From: Accumulibacter sp.
Lineage (GTDB): Bacteria > Pseudomonadota > Gammaproteobacteria > Burkholderiales > Rhodocyclaceae
Assembly: GCF_023806635.1 (NCBI RefSeq)
Contig: NZ_JAMTDQ010000041.1
Location: 1 to 64,000 of the forward strand
Direction of reading: 5' to 3'
Length of the DNA stretch: 64,000 nt
Numbering within the stretch: the stretch's first letter is position 1; each line of letters starts with the position of its first letter. The notes beneath the pieces are model-generated. The model ran no database searches, was not told where the DNA came from, and saw only the letters and a list, made by a program, of their open reading frames with translations. Below are positions 55,730 to 64,000 of this stretch, piece by piece. Made by a program: the position numbers and the translations under genes.

Positions 55730-55864
55730 GTCTGGATCCCGGTTGCGGAGAGGTTGCAGGATGCGGCCAAGATACCTCAAATCCGCGCCGCCGACACCGC
55801 GTGACCGGCCTCGATGATGCGATGCGACGTGACGCGGCGGTACCGCTATACTGTTTGCCTCGTG

Positions 55865-56695
55865 GTGAACCTGCGCTTCTACGCCGAACTGAATGATTTC
55901 CTCGCCGCCGATCGCCGGCAGCGGGATTGCGCGCTGGCGTGCGCCGCCGACGTGCCGGTCCGGCAGCTGATCGAATCCTGCGGCGTGCCGCATACCGAGG
56001 TGGCGCTGATCCTGGTGAATGGCGACCCGGTCGGCTTCGACCGGCGGCTGTGCGCCGACGACCGGGTCGCCGTGTATCCGGCCTTCCTTGCTCTCGGTCT
56101 GCGCCCGCCGCTGCCCGCCGCCCGTTTCGTTGCCGACGCGCATCTCGGCGCACTCGCGCGGCTGATGCGCCTGGCGGGCTTCGACACGGTCTACGGCAAC
56201 CGGCTGGCCGACGCCGAGATCGAGCGCCTCGCCGAGGCCGAGGGCCGGGTGGTGCTGACGCGCGACCGCGACCTGCTGAAGCGGCGCGCGATCGCCCATG
56301 GCTGCCATGTCCATGCGCAGCAGCCCGACCTGCAGTTGCGCGAGACCGTCGCCCGTCTCGACCTTGCCCGCAGCGCGCAGCCCTTTTCCCGTTGCCTGGT
56401 CTGCAATGCTGGGCTGCTGCCGGTCGCCAGCGAACTGGTTCGTCACACGCTGCCCGAGCGCGTCCGTGACCGAATGGATGTCTTTCACCGCTGCCCCGGC
56501 TGCCAGCGAGTCTACTGGCAGGGCAGCCACTGGCGCCGCATGCGCGAGCGGCTGCAGCGCGCACTGGCTGGAGTTGGCGCGGCTACCGCGGCGGCGGCGC
56601 CGGCAGCGGCTCAGCCGGCGACTGCGAGTGCGAGCTGCAGCGGCACCTTCGACGACGCCTGTGGCACTTCGCGAACGACTCGCGGCACGAGGTAG
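55865..56695 (+). CDS. Mut7-C RNase-like protein with ubiquitin-like N-terminus
   Basis: A 276-residue protein. The N-terminal 80 residues are a ThiS/ubiquitin-like (Mut7-C_ub) domain (NLRFYAELNDFLAADRR, ALILVNGDPVGFDRRL). Residues about 90-235 are the Mut7-C PIN-like RNase domain: LGALARLMRLAGFDTVY, RVVLTRDRDLLKR, then a zinc ribbon with CLVCN and CPGCQRVYW. The family is predicted to degrade RNA or DNA; substrate unknown. The start is uncertain: GTG codons at 55862/55865 begin the domain, and ATGs lie at 55814. The last 85 bases overlap epmB on the other strand, encoding an Ala-rich tail. Confidence 0.78.
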   Translation: MNLRFYAELNDFLAADRRQRDCALACAADVPVRQLIESCGVPHTEVALILVNGDPVGFDRRLCADDRVAVYPAFLALGLRPPLPAARFVADAHLGALARLMRLAGFDTVYGNRLADAEIERLAEAEGRVVLTRDRDLLKRRAIAHGCHVHAQQPDLQLRETVARLDLARSAQPFSRCLVCNAGLLPVASELVRHTLPERVRDRMDVFHRCPGCQRVYWQGSHWRRMRERLQRALAGVGAATAAAAPAAAQPATASASCSGTFDDACGTSRTTRGTR

Positions 56696-57645
56696 CCGGG
56701 CAGGCGCGCGAGCAGGCCGGCGTACAGCTCGTGGCAACGTTCAGCGGGCACGGCAAAATGCCCGGCGCCGGCCACACGGTCGAGCAGGTGCAGGTAATAG
56801 GGCAGCACGCCGATGGCGAACAGGCGCTCGGAGAGCGCGCACAGCGCGTCGAGCCGGTCATTGACCCCGGCCAGCAGCACCGACTGGTTGAGCAGCGTTA
56901 CGCCTGCGCGGCGCAGCGGCGCGAGCGCGGCGGCGACCTGTTCGTCGAGTTCCTGCGCGTGGTTGGCATGGATGACAAGGCTCGCCGGCAGTGGGCAGTC
57001 GCCGAGCAGCCGCACCAGTCGCGACGTCACGCGCGCCGGGATCAGCACCGGCAGCCGGCTGTGCAGGCGCAGCCGGCGAAGCTGCGGGATGGCGGCGAGG
57101 CGCCCGATCAGCCACTGCAGTTGCCGGTCGGGTAGCGACAGCGGATCGCCGCCGGAGAGGATCACCTCGCTGATCGAGTGATCGCCGGCGATGCACGCGA
57201 AGACCTGCTCCCACTCGGCGCGCGCCGGCCGCACCGCGGCGTAGGGAAAGTGGCGGCGAAAGCAGTAGCGACAGTGGATCGGGCAATGGCCGCTGACGAT
57301 CAGCAGCACGCGCCCGTGGAACTTGTGCAGCAGCGCCGGTTGGCGAACCGCCTGCGCCTCGGCCAGTGGATCGCAGGAGAAACCCGGCAGCGGCAGGCGC
57401 TCGGCGCGCAATGGCAGCACCTGGCGCAGCAGCGGATCGTCGGCGCGGCCCGGCTGCATGCGGGCGACGAAGGCGCGCGGGACGCGCAGGGCGAAAGCCT
57501 GCGCGTCGTCGATGTCGACATCGCGCCGCGCCAGGCCGAGAACGGCGAGCAGTTCGTCGACATCACCGATGACGGTCCGCATCGCCCGTTGCCAGGGTTC
57601 TCCGACGTCCGTCCCCTGCCCATCGGCCGGGCTTCGCGCTATCAT
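56611..57645 (-). CDS. epmB: EF-P beta-lysylation protein EpmB (lysine 2,3-aminomutase)
   Basis: A 344-residue radical SAM enzyme turning lysine into beta-lysine for elongation factor P. The iron-sulfur motif C-x3-C-x2-C is Cys121, Cys125, Cys128 (HCPIHCRYC), followed by [20 protein letters not shown], the lysine-aminomutase signature. The ATG at 57645 has AAGGG five bases upstream; other ATGs at 57657 and 57675 are possible. It is divergent from efp, with 41 bases between starts, so the enzyme and its target share a control region. Confidence 0.93.
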   Translation of the reverse strand: MIARSPADGQGTDVGEPWQRAMRTVIGDVDELLAVLGLARRDVDIDDAQAFALRVPRAFVARMQPGRADDPLLRQVLPLRAERLPLPGFSCDPLAEAQAVRQPALLHKFHGRVLLIVSGHCPIHCRYCFRRHFPYAAVRPARAEWEQVFACIAGDHSISEVILSGGDPLSLPDRQLQWLIGRLAAIPQLRRLRLHSRLPVLIPARVTSRLVRLLGDCPLPASLVIHANHAQELDEQVAAALAPLRRAGVTLLNQSVLLAGVNDRLDALCALSERLFAIGVLPYYLHLLDRVAGAGHFAVPAERCHELYAGLLARLPGYLVPRVVREVPQASSKVPLQLALAVAG

Positions 57646-57686
57646 GGCGCCCTTCATCGATGTTGACCGTCTCATCAGGAAATCCA

Positions 57687-58256
57687 ATGGCGACCTATTC
57701 TACCAACGAATTCAAATCCGGCCTGAAGGTGATGCTCGAGGGCGATCCCTGCACCATCCTCGAAAACGAGTTCGTCAAGCCGGGCAAGGGGCAGGCCTTC
57801 AACCGCGTCAAGCTGCGCAACCTGAAGACCAACCGCGTCTGGGAAAAGACCTTCAAGTCCGGCGACTCGATCGAGGGTGCCGACGTCATCGACCGCGACA
57901 TGCAGTACCTCTACAACGACGGCGAGTTCTTCCATTTCATGGAACCGGAGAACTTCGAACAGCACCAGGCGAGCAGCGCCACCGTCGGCGATGCGGCGCT
58001 CTGGCTGAGGGAGCAGGACACCTGCACGGTGACCCTGTACAACGGCGCGCCGCTCGCCGTCAGCCCGCCGAACTTCGTCGAGCTCGAGATCGTCCAGACC
58101 GAACCCGGAATCCGCGGCGACACCGCCACCGGCGGCACCAAGCCGGCCCGCCTGTCGACCGGCGCCACGGTCAAGGTACCGCTGTTCGTCAACGAGGGCG
58201 AGATCATCCGGTGCGACACGCGCTCGGGCGAGTACGTCTCGCGCGTCAAGTCCTGA
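57687..58256 (+). CDS. efp: Elongation factor P
   Basis: A 189-residue factor that rescues ribosomes stalled at polyproline. Three beta-barrel domains; the modified lysine is Lys34 in [10 protein letters not shown], exactly at the usual position. Lysine there (not arginine) predicts EpmA/EpmB beta-lysylation, and both enzymes flank this gene. C-terminal domain ends [21 protein letters not shown] precedes the start. Confidence 0.97.
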   Translation: MATYSTNEFKSGLKVMLEGDPCTILENEFVKPGKGQAFNRVKLRNLKTNRVWEKTFKSGDSIEGADVIDRDMQYLYNDGEFFHFMEPENFEQHQASSATVGDAALWLREQDTCTVTLYNGAPLAVSPPNFVELEIVQTEPGIRGDTATGGTKPARLSTGATVKVPLFVNEGEIIRCDTRSGEYVSRVKS

Positions 58257-58362
58257 TCGCCGCCGGCCGCAAGGCGACTGCGGGCGGCCGCGCGCAGCGG
58301 CAACGGCGCCGCGGCCGCCGGCTCGCCGCCGCTGCCTGCGGGCAGCCCGCGGCGGCCGCCTG

Positions 58363-59313
58363 ATGCCAGCCCGGACCGCCTGGCAGGCGAGCGCGCCGCT
58401 CGCCAACCTGCGGCGGCGGGGGGAGATTGTCGCCCGCATCCGTGCGTACTTCGCGGCGCAGGGGCTGCTCGAGGTCGACACGCCGCAGCTCTGCCCGGCG
58501 ACGGTCACCGATCCGCATCTCGAAAGCATCGAGGTCGCCGGCTACGGGTATCTGCAGACCTCGCCCGAATACGCGATGAAGCGCCTGCTGGCCAGTGGCA
58601 GCGGCTCGATCTGGCAGATCGCGCACGTCTTTCGCGGCAACGAGATCGGCCGCCGGCACAACCCCGAGTTCAGCATGCTCGAATGGTATCGCGTCGGCTT
58701 CACGCCGGAGCAGTTGATGGCCGAGGTCGCCAGCGTCGCCCGCCTGGCGCTCGGCGAGGTGCGCTGCGCCAGCCACCGCTACCGCGACCTCTTCCACCGC
58801 CACCTCGGTCTCGACCCGCTCCGCTGCAGCACCGCGGCGCTGCGCCAGGCGGCCCGCGAGCACGGCGAGCTTGCCTTCGACGATGCCGACCGCGACACCT
58901 GGCTCGAGCTGTTGATGAGCCAGGCGATCGAACCGCATCTCGGGCGCGACGAACTCTGCTTCGTCATCGATTATCCGCCGTCGCAGGCGGCGCTCGCCCG
59001 CCTGCGCAACGATATCGACGGCCAGCCGGTGGCATCGCGTTTCGAGCTGTATTTTCGCGGCATCGAACTCGCCAACGGCTACCACGAGCTGCTCGACGCC
59101 GGCGAACAGCGCGCCCGCTTCGCCGCCGACCTGCAGCGGCGCAGCGAACTGGGGCTGCCGGCGGTGCCGATCGACGAGGACTTCCTCGCCGCCATCGGCA
59201 GTGGCCTGCCCGAGTGCAGCGGCGTCGCCCTTGGCCTCGACCGCCTGCTCATGCTCGCGCTCGGCGCCGACTCGCTGCAGGAAGTGATGGCTTTCCCTTT
59301 CGGCCGCAACTGA
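58363..59313 (+). CDS. epmA: EF-P--(R)-beta-lysine ligase EpmA
   Basis: A 316-residue class II lysyl-tRNA-synthetase-like enzyme without the anticodon-binding domain; it ligates beta-lysine to Lys34 of EF-P. Visible class II blocks: RGEIVARIRAYFAAQGLLEV, IWQIAHVFRGNE with the motif 2 arginine, EFSMLEWYR, and motif 3 GVALGLDRLLML. Length is normal for EpmA (about 320). It follows efp by 106 bases, completing the modification set. Confidence 0.95.
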   Translation: MPARTAWQASAPLANLRRRGEIVARIRAYFAAQGLLEVDTPQLCPATVTDPHLESIEVAGYGYLQTSPEYAMKRLLASGSGSIWQIAHVFRGNEIGRRHNPEFSMLEWYRVGFTPEQLMAEVASVARLALGEVRCASHRYRDLFHRHLGLDPLRCSTAALRQAAREHGELAFDDADRDTWLELLMSQAIEPHLGRDELCFVIDYPPSQAALARLRNDIDGQPVASRFELYFRGIELANGYHELLDAGEQRARFAADLQRRSELGLPAVPIDEDFLAAIGSGLPECSGVALGLDRLLMLALGADSLQEVMAFPFGRN

Positions 59314-59352
59314 ACATCGTCGGACGCCGCCAGCCGCCGCCGCCAGCGATGC

Positions 59353-60204
59353 TCACTTCGCCGGCTCCGCAGCCCCCGCAGCAGCGGCTTCGGCGCTCTC
59401 CTCGGCCTCGATCTCGGCGACCAGCAGCATCTTCTCCAGCACCTGGCGATAGGGCGCCGGCGAAACGTTGATCCCGCCCTGGAACGGGTGGTCGCTGACG
59501 GCGATGAAGTAGAGCACGAGGGCGATCGGCGCCGCCACCAGCAGGGTCACCGTCGCATGCATGACGAAGCTGTCGACGCGCAGCAGGAAACACGACGAGA
59601 TGGCGATCGCCCCGAGCAGGATGACGACGATCCACAGTTCCGCCGGCAGCGCCGTGTCGCGCACCGCCTGCAGTCGCTGCCAGTGCGCCTGCAGGAGCTG
59701 ATTGTACGAGCGCAGCACCTGTACCTGGACGATCTTCTGCCCCTCCGTCTCCGGCTCGAAGGAGACGATCGCCTGCTGCGCCTTCTCGATGATGCGCAAG
59801 GTATCGCGCGGCAGCTCGCCTTTCTGGTGCATCGGCCACTCGACGTTGATGACGTAGCGGGTATAGGCGATCAGCGCCCGCCGCCCCTGTTGCCGGACCG
59901 CCGGCGGATGACCGCCGAGATCGTGGTAGAGGACGGCGATCGCTGCCGCCTCGCGGCTGACGTCGCTGCCGGCATCGACCAGGTTGCCCCAGACCGCCAC
60001 GGCCGTCAGGCCGGCCGCCACCGCGTAGACGCCGATCAGCGCCGACAGCAGGCCGGCGATGGTGCCGTTGTCGAAGTGCTCGTGCAGCCGCGAGGAGCGC
60101 ACGCGCGGCGCCACCAGCGCGACGCCGGTGATCGACAGCAGCGTGACGACGCCGACGACGAAGGCGGCCAGCTCGAGCGATCCGAGTTCATGAAACCAGT
60201 TCAT
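59353..60204 (-). CDS. DUF4239 (bestrophin-like) membrane protein
   Basis: A 283-residue membrane protein with two N-terminal helices (about residues 11-33 and 47-70), a central soluble helical part (about 75-185) and two C-terminal helices (about 190-235), the DUF4239 layout. Ala/Glu-rich tail. Relatives are unstudied; some are called bestrophin-like. Last gene of the leftward series, 91 bases downstream of the phosphoesterase gene. Confidence 0.75.
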   Translation of the reverse strand: MNWFHELGSLELAAFVVGVVTLLSITGVALVAPRVRSSRLHEHFDNGTIAGLLSALIGVYAVAAGLTAVAVWGNLVDAGSDVSREAAAIAVLYHDLGGHPPAVRQQGRRALIAYTRYVINVEWPMHQKGELPRDTLRIIEKAQQAIVSFEPETEGQKIVQVQVLRSYNQLLQAHWQRLQAVRDTALPAELWIVVILLGAIAISSCFLLRVDSFVMHATVTLLVAAPIALVLYFIAVSDHPFQGGINVSPAPYRQVLEKMLLVAEIEAEESAEAAAAGAAEPAK

Positions 60205-60290
60205 CGGCGCAATACCTCAAGAAACGTATCCTGTGCTGCTTTCCGGTGGCTGTGGCAGCCACCACGGGCACGCAGGCAGGCGGGACCGAG

Positions 60291-60352
60291 GCGCGTCACT
60301 CGCTCACTCGCACCCTGGCATCGCGGCCTGCTCGCGACGATCTGCGCACGAC
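60291..60352 (-). repeat. Dispersed repeat, copy 2 (inside the 3' end of the phosphoesterase gene)
   Basis: Similar to 25891-25952 over about 62 bases with one single-base gap. Here it codes for the last residues of the phosphoesterase (RSSRAGRDARVRVSE), so the repeat seems to have been inserted at or recruited into the gene end. Confidence 0.55.
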
Positions 60353-61816
60353 CTGGCTGGCATCTTCGTCTTCCAGCCCGTTGATGATCGAACTCACCGC
60401 GTCGACCGGGTAGACCAGCGGCAAGAGCACGCCCTCCACCCGGGTGAACACCGCGACATGCTCGGGATGGGCGCTGAACAGAACGTGATGGTTGGTGATG
60501 CCGTCGACGTTGAGCCAGAGGGTGCCCTCGCGATCCATTGGCGTGTGGCCGACGATGAACGGCGTGTGCTTGTCGAGCTGCAGCGAGCGACGCAGGCGCT
60601 TGACGTCGCTGCGGCCATAGCCCTGCGGCCGGTTCGGACGCCGCAGGCGGTTGTTGATCAACTCGAGAATCAGCGCCGGGTGACGGTGCACGTTGACCAG
60701 CATCGGCAGGCTGACCGCAGCCTTGGGCGCTGCCGCGTGACAGGCGACGAAGTCGTCGGAAGAAACGACGTAGGGCAGCTGGCGATAGAACTCCTCCATG
60801 GCGCGCAGGTAGACGGTCCCGCGCTGGTCACCGAGTTCCTTGGCCCACAGCAGCCCCTGCGGGATGCCGTCCTTGGCGATGTCCTCGGAGAACGAGTCGT
60901 GGTTGCCGCGCAGGTAGAAGACCTGTCGCGGAAAGTGCAGCTTGAGGCGGAAGATCAGGTCCATCAGCAGCATCGAGCTCTGCATCTCGCGCAACTGTCC
61001 GTCCACTTCGCTATGCACCGCGTCGCCCAGGATGATCAGCGCGGCACTGCCTTCCTCGATCGCGTCGAGGAAGGCATTCTGGCTCAGCACGGTGAGGAGG
61101 TTGTCGACCTGCCCGTGCATGTCGGCGACGAGGATCGGCGTCACCGATCGGGGCAGCAGCACGAGGCCGCCTGGCGTTCCGAGATCGTTCCTCGGACGGT
61201 AGGGGTCCTGCCGCATCAGCCCGTTCACCTCCTGGATCAGCGCCAGGGCATCGGCCGCCGGCATCAGGCCGATCGGCCCGCCAAGGATCTGGCGCAGGCG
61301 CCGGAAACGGCTGCCGCGCGCGGCGGTCACATCGGCCACCGCCGGACCGATCGCTGTGCCGGCGTCGCTCAGGTTGCGGAAGACGAGGGCATCGCGGCTG
61401 TGGATGACGACCAGATGCTCGTCGTCGACAGCCTCCGGATAGTCGAAGACGGCGTGTTGCAGCGCATCGGCCGAGCCCAGCGATACCCAGGACTTGGGTG
61501 TCAGCCGGAGAAAGCCGCCGATCCTGCCGGGATGCGCGCTCGGATCGACGATGACGAAGTTGCCGTTTCGCACCGCCCTGCCGCGCTCGTCGAGGCGGAC
61601 CTCCGGGTAGAGATGCAGGCGCTTGTCGTTCATTCCGAGGTTGATCTCGATCGGCCCACTGTCGAGCGGCAGGCGTACCTTGCTGCTGCCAAGCCGATAG
61701 GTATCGCCGATCCTGAGATTATGACCCCAGCCGAAACCCAGCCAGGCAGCGATCGCCTTCAAGCGCAGCCAGAGACCGTGCAGCGTCAGCGGTCGACGTG
61801 TGGCAATCGTGTTCAC
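60296..61816 (-). CDS. Metallophosphoesterase with extra N-terminal domain
   Basis: A 506-residue cytoplasmic calcineurin-like phosphatase. Metal-site motifs are complete: DMHG (near residue 232), ILGDAVHSEVDG, RGNHDSF (Gly304-Asp307), a later His (VACHAAAP) and GHTPMDREG. Residues about 35-160 form a beta-rich domain (FHA-like in spacing, uncertain). It would dephosphorylate a protein or nucleotide; substrate unknown. It overlaps the P-loop gene by four bases. The C-terminus is encoded by a dispersed repeat, so the last 18 residues may be recent. Confidence 0.85.
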   Translation of the reverse strand: MNTIATRRPLTLHGLWLRLKAIAAWLGFGWGHNLRIGDTYRLGSSKVRLPLDSGPIEINLGMNDKRLHLYPEVRLDERGRAVRNGNFVIVDPSAHPGRIGGFLRLTPKSWVSLGSADALQHAVFDYPEAVDDEHLVVIHSRDALVFRNLSDAGTAIGPAVADVTAARGSRFRRLRQILGGPIGLMPAADALALIQEVNGLMRQDPYRPRNDLGTPGGLVLLPRSVTPILVADMHGQVDNLLTVLSQNAFLDAIEEGSAALIILGDAVHSEVDGQLREMQSSMLLMDLIFRLKLHFPRQVFYLRGNHDSFSEDIAKDGIPQGLLWAKELGDQRGTVYLRAMEEFYRQLPYVVSSDDFVACHAAAPKAAVSLPMLVNVHRHPALILELINNRLRRPNRPQGYGRSDVKRLRRSLQLDKHTPFIVGHTPMDREGTLWLNVDGITNHHVLFSAHPEHVAVFTRVEGVLLPLVYPVDAVSSIINGLEDEDASQVVRRSSRAGRDARVRVSE

Positions 61817-62502
61817 GGCGCAGTCGCCGGATCGACCAGGCGCAGGGGCGGGTTCTCGATCCCCTCGCGGATGTAGACCTGGAACCCCTGGGCATGCATG
61901 AACGCCGCGAGCCGCCAGAATATCTCGCGTTGCGCCTCACAGATGGCGAGACTGAGCTGCGCGTCCACCGGATGCGTGCTGTGCCGCGCGCGGATCTGGC
62001 GCCTCTCGAAGACCAGACCGGCGGGCGGCAGGAGGAACTCGAAGACGTAACGCCGATACCAGTCGACCGTGAAGAGGAAACGCTTGCGCGGCGGCAGCAT
62101 GATGCGGCCGGAGTCCACCACCGGCAAGGGGTCACGATCGAGCAATTGCGGGTCGAAAACCGAAACCGCCTCGCCGATGCCGACGAATGGCAGGCCGATG
62201 TGGATCTCGCGCGGGCGCACCGCCAGGATGTCCGAACGCCACCAGTGTTTCCGACCGAGGTCAACATAGCCCTCCTCGGACCAGCCGCCAAGGCGCGTGA
62301 TCAGCGTGCTCTTGCCGGCTCCCGGCGGTCCGGTGACGAGGATCTGACTAAAGCGGATCGCCGCGGGAAAACTGATCCCCTTGAAGATCTGCAGCGACTC
62401 GATCGGCTCGGTACGCCCGGGCACGATCGCCGGGCCCCGATCACTGGCCGGCCCGGCGTCCGCCGCAGACTCTTTCGCGTGCCGTTCGCCGACCTCAGCC
62501 AA
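61813..62502 (-). CDS. P-loop ATP-binding protein
   Basis: A 229-residue protein with Walker A GPPGAGKST at about residues 58-66, and VDWYRRYVFEFLLPP and ERREIRARHSTHPVDAQLSL-type blocks (here ERRQIRARHSTHPVDAQLSL) later in the chain. It resembles a small kinase or AAA-like ATPase but belongs to no family I can name. The start overlaps the pit stop by eight bases and its end overlaps the phosphoesterase, so the three proteins are made together and probably act in one process, perhaps phosphate or polyphosphate handling (inferred). Confidence 0.75.
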   Translation of the reverse strand: MAEVGERHAKESAADAGPASDRGPAIVPGRTEPIESLQIFKGISFPAAIRFSQILVTGPPGAGKSTLITRLGGWSEEGYVDLGRKHWWRSDILAVRPREIHIGLPFVGIGEAVSVFDPQLLDRDPLPVVDSGRIMLPPRKRFLFTVDWYRRYVFEFLLPPAGLVFERRQIRARHSTHPVDAQLSLAICEAQREIFWRLAAFMHAQGFQVYIREGIENPPLRLVDPATAP

Positions 62503-63757
62503 AGATGGTCCTCAGGATGTGAAAGGCGATCGCAGCCAGGATGGCAGCTACGGGAACGGTGATGAACCAGGACAGGACGATGCCGCCGATCACCCGCAGG
62601 TCGATTGCGCCAATGCCACGGGCGATGCCGACGCCCATCACGGCGCCCACCGCGATGTGTGTCGTCGATACAGGCAGCCCCATTCCGGACGCCGCGACCG
62701 TCACGAACGAAGCGGCAATCGTCGCCGAGTAACCGCGCGTCGGCGTCAGCTCGGTGATCCCGCGACCGATCGTCGCCATGATCTTGTAGCCATGGGTCGC
62801 CAGGCCGAAGACGATGCCGACCCCGCCGATGAAGAGCATGAACGGCGTCACCGCCGACTTCGACGATACTGCCTGGGTTTCGATGATCTGCACGACCGCT
62901 GCCAGGGGACCGATGCCGTTGGCGACATCGTTCGAGCCGTGGGCGAAGGCCATCGCCGCGCCGGTGAACACCATCAGCGGGACGAACAGTCTCTCGACGC
63001 TGGCGAAGTGGAACTCGCGATCCTCCCTCTCTTCCAGCCTGATCCGGTTCATCATCAGCCGCGCCACGATCGCCAGAACGATGCCGATCAGGGCCGAAAG
63101 AAGCTGGCCTTCGAAGTCGCTCAAAAAGATGTTCACATGCTTGAGTCCCGTGCTGATCGTCACCAGTGACACGATCCAGCCGACGAGGAAAGCATACATC
63201 GGCGCCCACCTGCGCGCCTGCGCGATGGGATTCTCGTTGTTGAAGATCAGTTTGCGAATGCTCAAGGTCAAGGACCAGGCAACGACCGCGCCCAGCAGCG
63301 GTGAAATGAACCAGCTGGCGACGATCTCGGTCATCTTGTCCCACTTGACGGCACCGAAGCCCAGTGCGGCCACGCCGACGCCGCACACCGCGCCGATGAT
63401 CGAGTGCGTCGCCGACACCGGCCAGCCCAGCATCGTCGCGATCATCAGCCAGATTCCGGCGGCGAGCAGCGCGCCGATCATCCCGAATACCAAGAGCTGC
63501 GGTGCCGGTTCGAAGAGAGTGTCAGCGAGGATTCCCTTGGCGATCGTCGCCGTCACCGCGCCACCGGCGAGGTAGGCACCGGCCAGCTCCATGACCGCGG
63601 CCAGGATCAGCGCCTGCCTGACGCTGATTGCTCCCGAACCGACCGCAGTTCCCATGGTGTTGGCGACATCGTTGGCGCCAATGCTCCAACACAGGAACAG
63701 GCCAAAGGAAAATGCCAGGACATAGAAGATCGTTGAATGCTGCCCGATGATGTCCAT
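62495..63757 (-). CDS. pit: Inorganic phosphate transporter, PiT family
   Basis: A 420-residue, roughly ten-helix low-affinity phosphate/metal-phosphate symporter. Both signature repeats are present: FCLCWSIGANDVANTMGTAV-like in the N-half (LFLCWSIGANDVANTMGTAV) and AFAHGSNDVANGIGPLAAVV in the C-half, each with the key Asn-Asp, and GWPVSATHSIIGAV plus GLPVSTTHIAVGAV. In Accumulibacter-type organisms Pit exports or imports phosphate with protons during polyphosphate cycling. DUF47 lies upstream as its usual partner. Confidence 0.95.
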   Translation of the reverse strand: MDIIGQHSTIFYVLAFSFGLFLCWSIGANDVANTMGTAVGSGAISVRQALILAAVMELAGAYLAGGAVTATIAKGILADTLFEPAPQLLVFGMIGALLAAGIWLMIATMLGWPVSATHSIIGAVCGVGVAALGFGAVKWDKMTEIVASWFISPLLGAVVAWSLTLSIRKLIFNNENPIAQARRWAPMYAFLVGWIVSLVTISTGLKHVNIFLSDFEGQLLSALIGIVLAIVARLMMNRIRLEEREDREFHFASVERLFVPLMVFTGAAMAFAHGSNDVANGIGPLAAVVQIIETQAVSSKSAVTPFMLFIGGVGIVFGLATHGYKIMATIGRGITELTPTRGYSATIAASFVTVAASGMGLPVSTTHIAVGAVMGVGIARGIGAIDLRVIGGIVLSWFITVPVAAILAAIAFHILRTIFG

Positions 63758-63871
63758 CGTATGAGACCTTTACCGATAGATCCGCAGGACGGCAACACGC
63801 GGCAATGCCTGCGGCCGGACGACGGGACCCGACCCTCTCTGCATCGTCGTATCGGCGAACGGCTGCACCGG

Positions 63872-64000
63872 TCAGCGGGCAATCAGCAGCCGCAGGCGGT
63901 CGCCGACCTTCTCCGCGCCGTCGGCCAGGTTCCCCAGCCACTGGATCAATTGATACCAGAACATCACCGAAACCGGCTTGATGTCGTCCTCCCGAGCGAA
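63872..64000 (-). CDS. DUF47 family Pit accessory protein (partial)
   Basis: The last 42 codons of a leftward gene cut by the window end (DIKPVSVMFWYQLIQWLGNL then ADGAEKVGDRLRLLIAR). This is the C-terminal end of the DUF47/PhoU-like protein found directly upstream of pit in many bacteria and thought to control it. Its 5' part is outside the window. It is 114 bases ahead of pit. Confidence 0.85.
   Translation of the reverse strand, partial: FAREDDIKPVSVMFWYQLIQWLGNLADGAEKVGDRLRLLIAR

Overview
The window looks like chromosomal DNA of a high-GC betaproteobacterium of the Rhodocyclales, most like Candidatus Accumulibacter or a close relative. This is inferred from four things: the zapB-zapA-6S RNA block with a typical betaproteobacterial 6S RNA, PEP-CTERM/exosortase-linked genes with sigma-54 promoters, a regulatory-type [NiFe]-hydrogenase large subunit, and a Pit phosphate transporter with its DUF47 partner. 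No species marker is present, so the genus is a guess. About 58 protein genes, one 6S RNA gene and several clear terminators and promoters can be supported. No tRNA, rRNA or CRISPR array was seen.

Layout. 1-4609: end of an Mrp-type Na+/H+ antiporter operon (mnhA with fused B domain, then C, D, E, F, G). 4752-10869: CBS/nucleotidyltransferase protein, small helix-turn-helix-like protein, truncated hemoglobin, typA, and an HpaB/AbfD-family flavoprotein. 11014-14990: an outer-membrane-type protein, then a leftward four-gene set with two acyl-transfer enzymes of the FeeM/autoinducer-synthase kind (one the exosortase-associated type), a GAF protein and a DUF3301 protein. 15241-19114: transposase debris and a diverged direct repeat around two FtsX-type ABC permeases that have no ATPase. 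19446-22096: two tandem PEP-CTERM exported proteins, each with a sigma-54 promoter and a shared upstream 18-bp element. 22247-27554: sugar epimerase and glycosyltransferase, a leftward E1-like/nitroreductase pair, and rfbC. 27609-30046: orphan HoxC-type hydrogenase subunit and an ankyrin protein. 30377-39263: signalling island with two PAS-GGDEF-EAL proteins, a NarX-type histidine kinase and a NarL-type regulator. 39388-47673: ubiD, thrH, purU, an ABC-F protein, bacteriohemerythrin and a Cache-HAMP-GGDEF protein. 47765-48595: zapB, zapA, 6S RNA. 48757-53327: hydrolase, cytochrome b561, PepSY protein, and a cbpA/cbpM plus double Hsp20 chaperone locus. 53518-59313: enolase, cupin, Mut7-C RNase-like protein, and the complete EF-P modification set epmB/efp/epmA. 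59353-64000: leftward phosphate-linked cluster (DUF47, pit, P-loop ATPase, metallophosphoesterase) and a DUF4239 membrane protein.

Most unusual parts: the coordinated sigma-54 PEP-CTERM pair with the nearby acyltransferase operon, the split E1/nitroreductase pair beside sugar genes, the HoxC subunit with no small subunit, the HpaB/AbfD-like enzyme that has lost Fe-S ligands, and the overlapping pit-ATPase-phosphoesterase genes.
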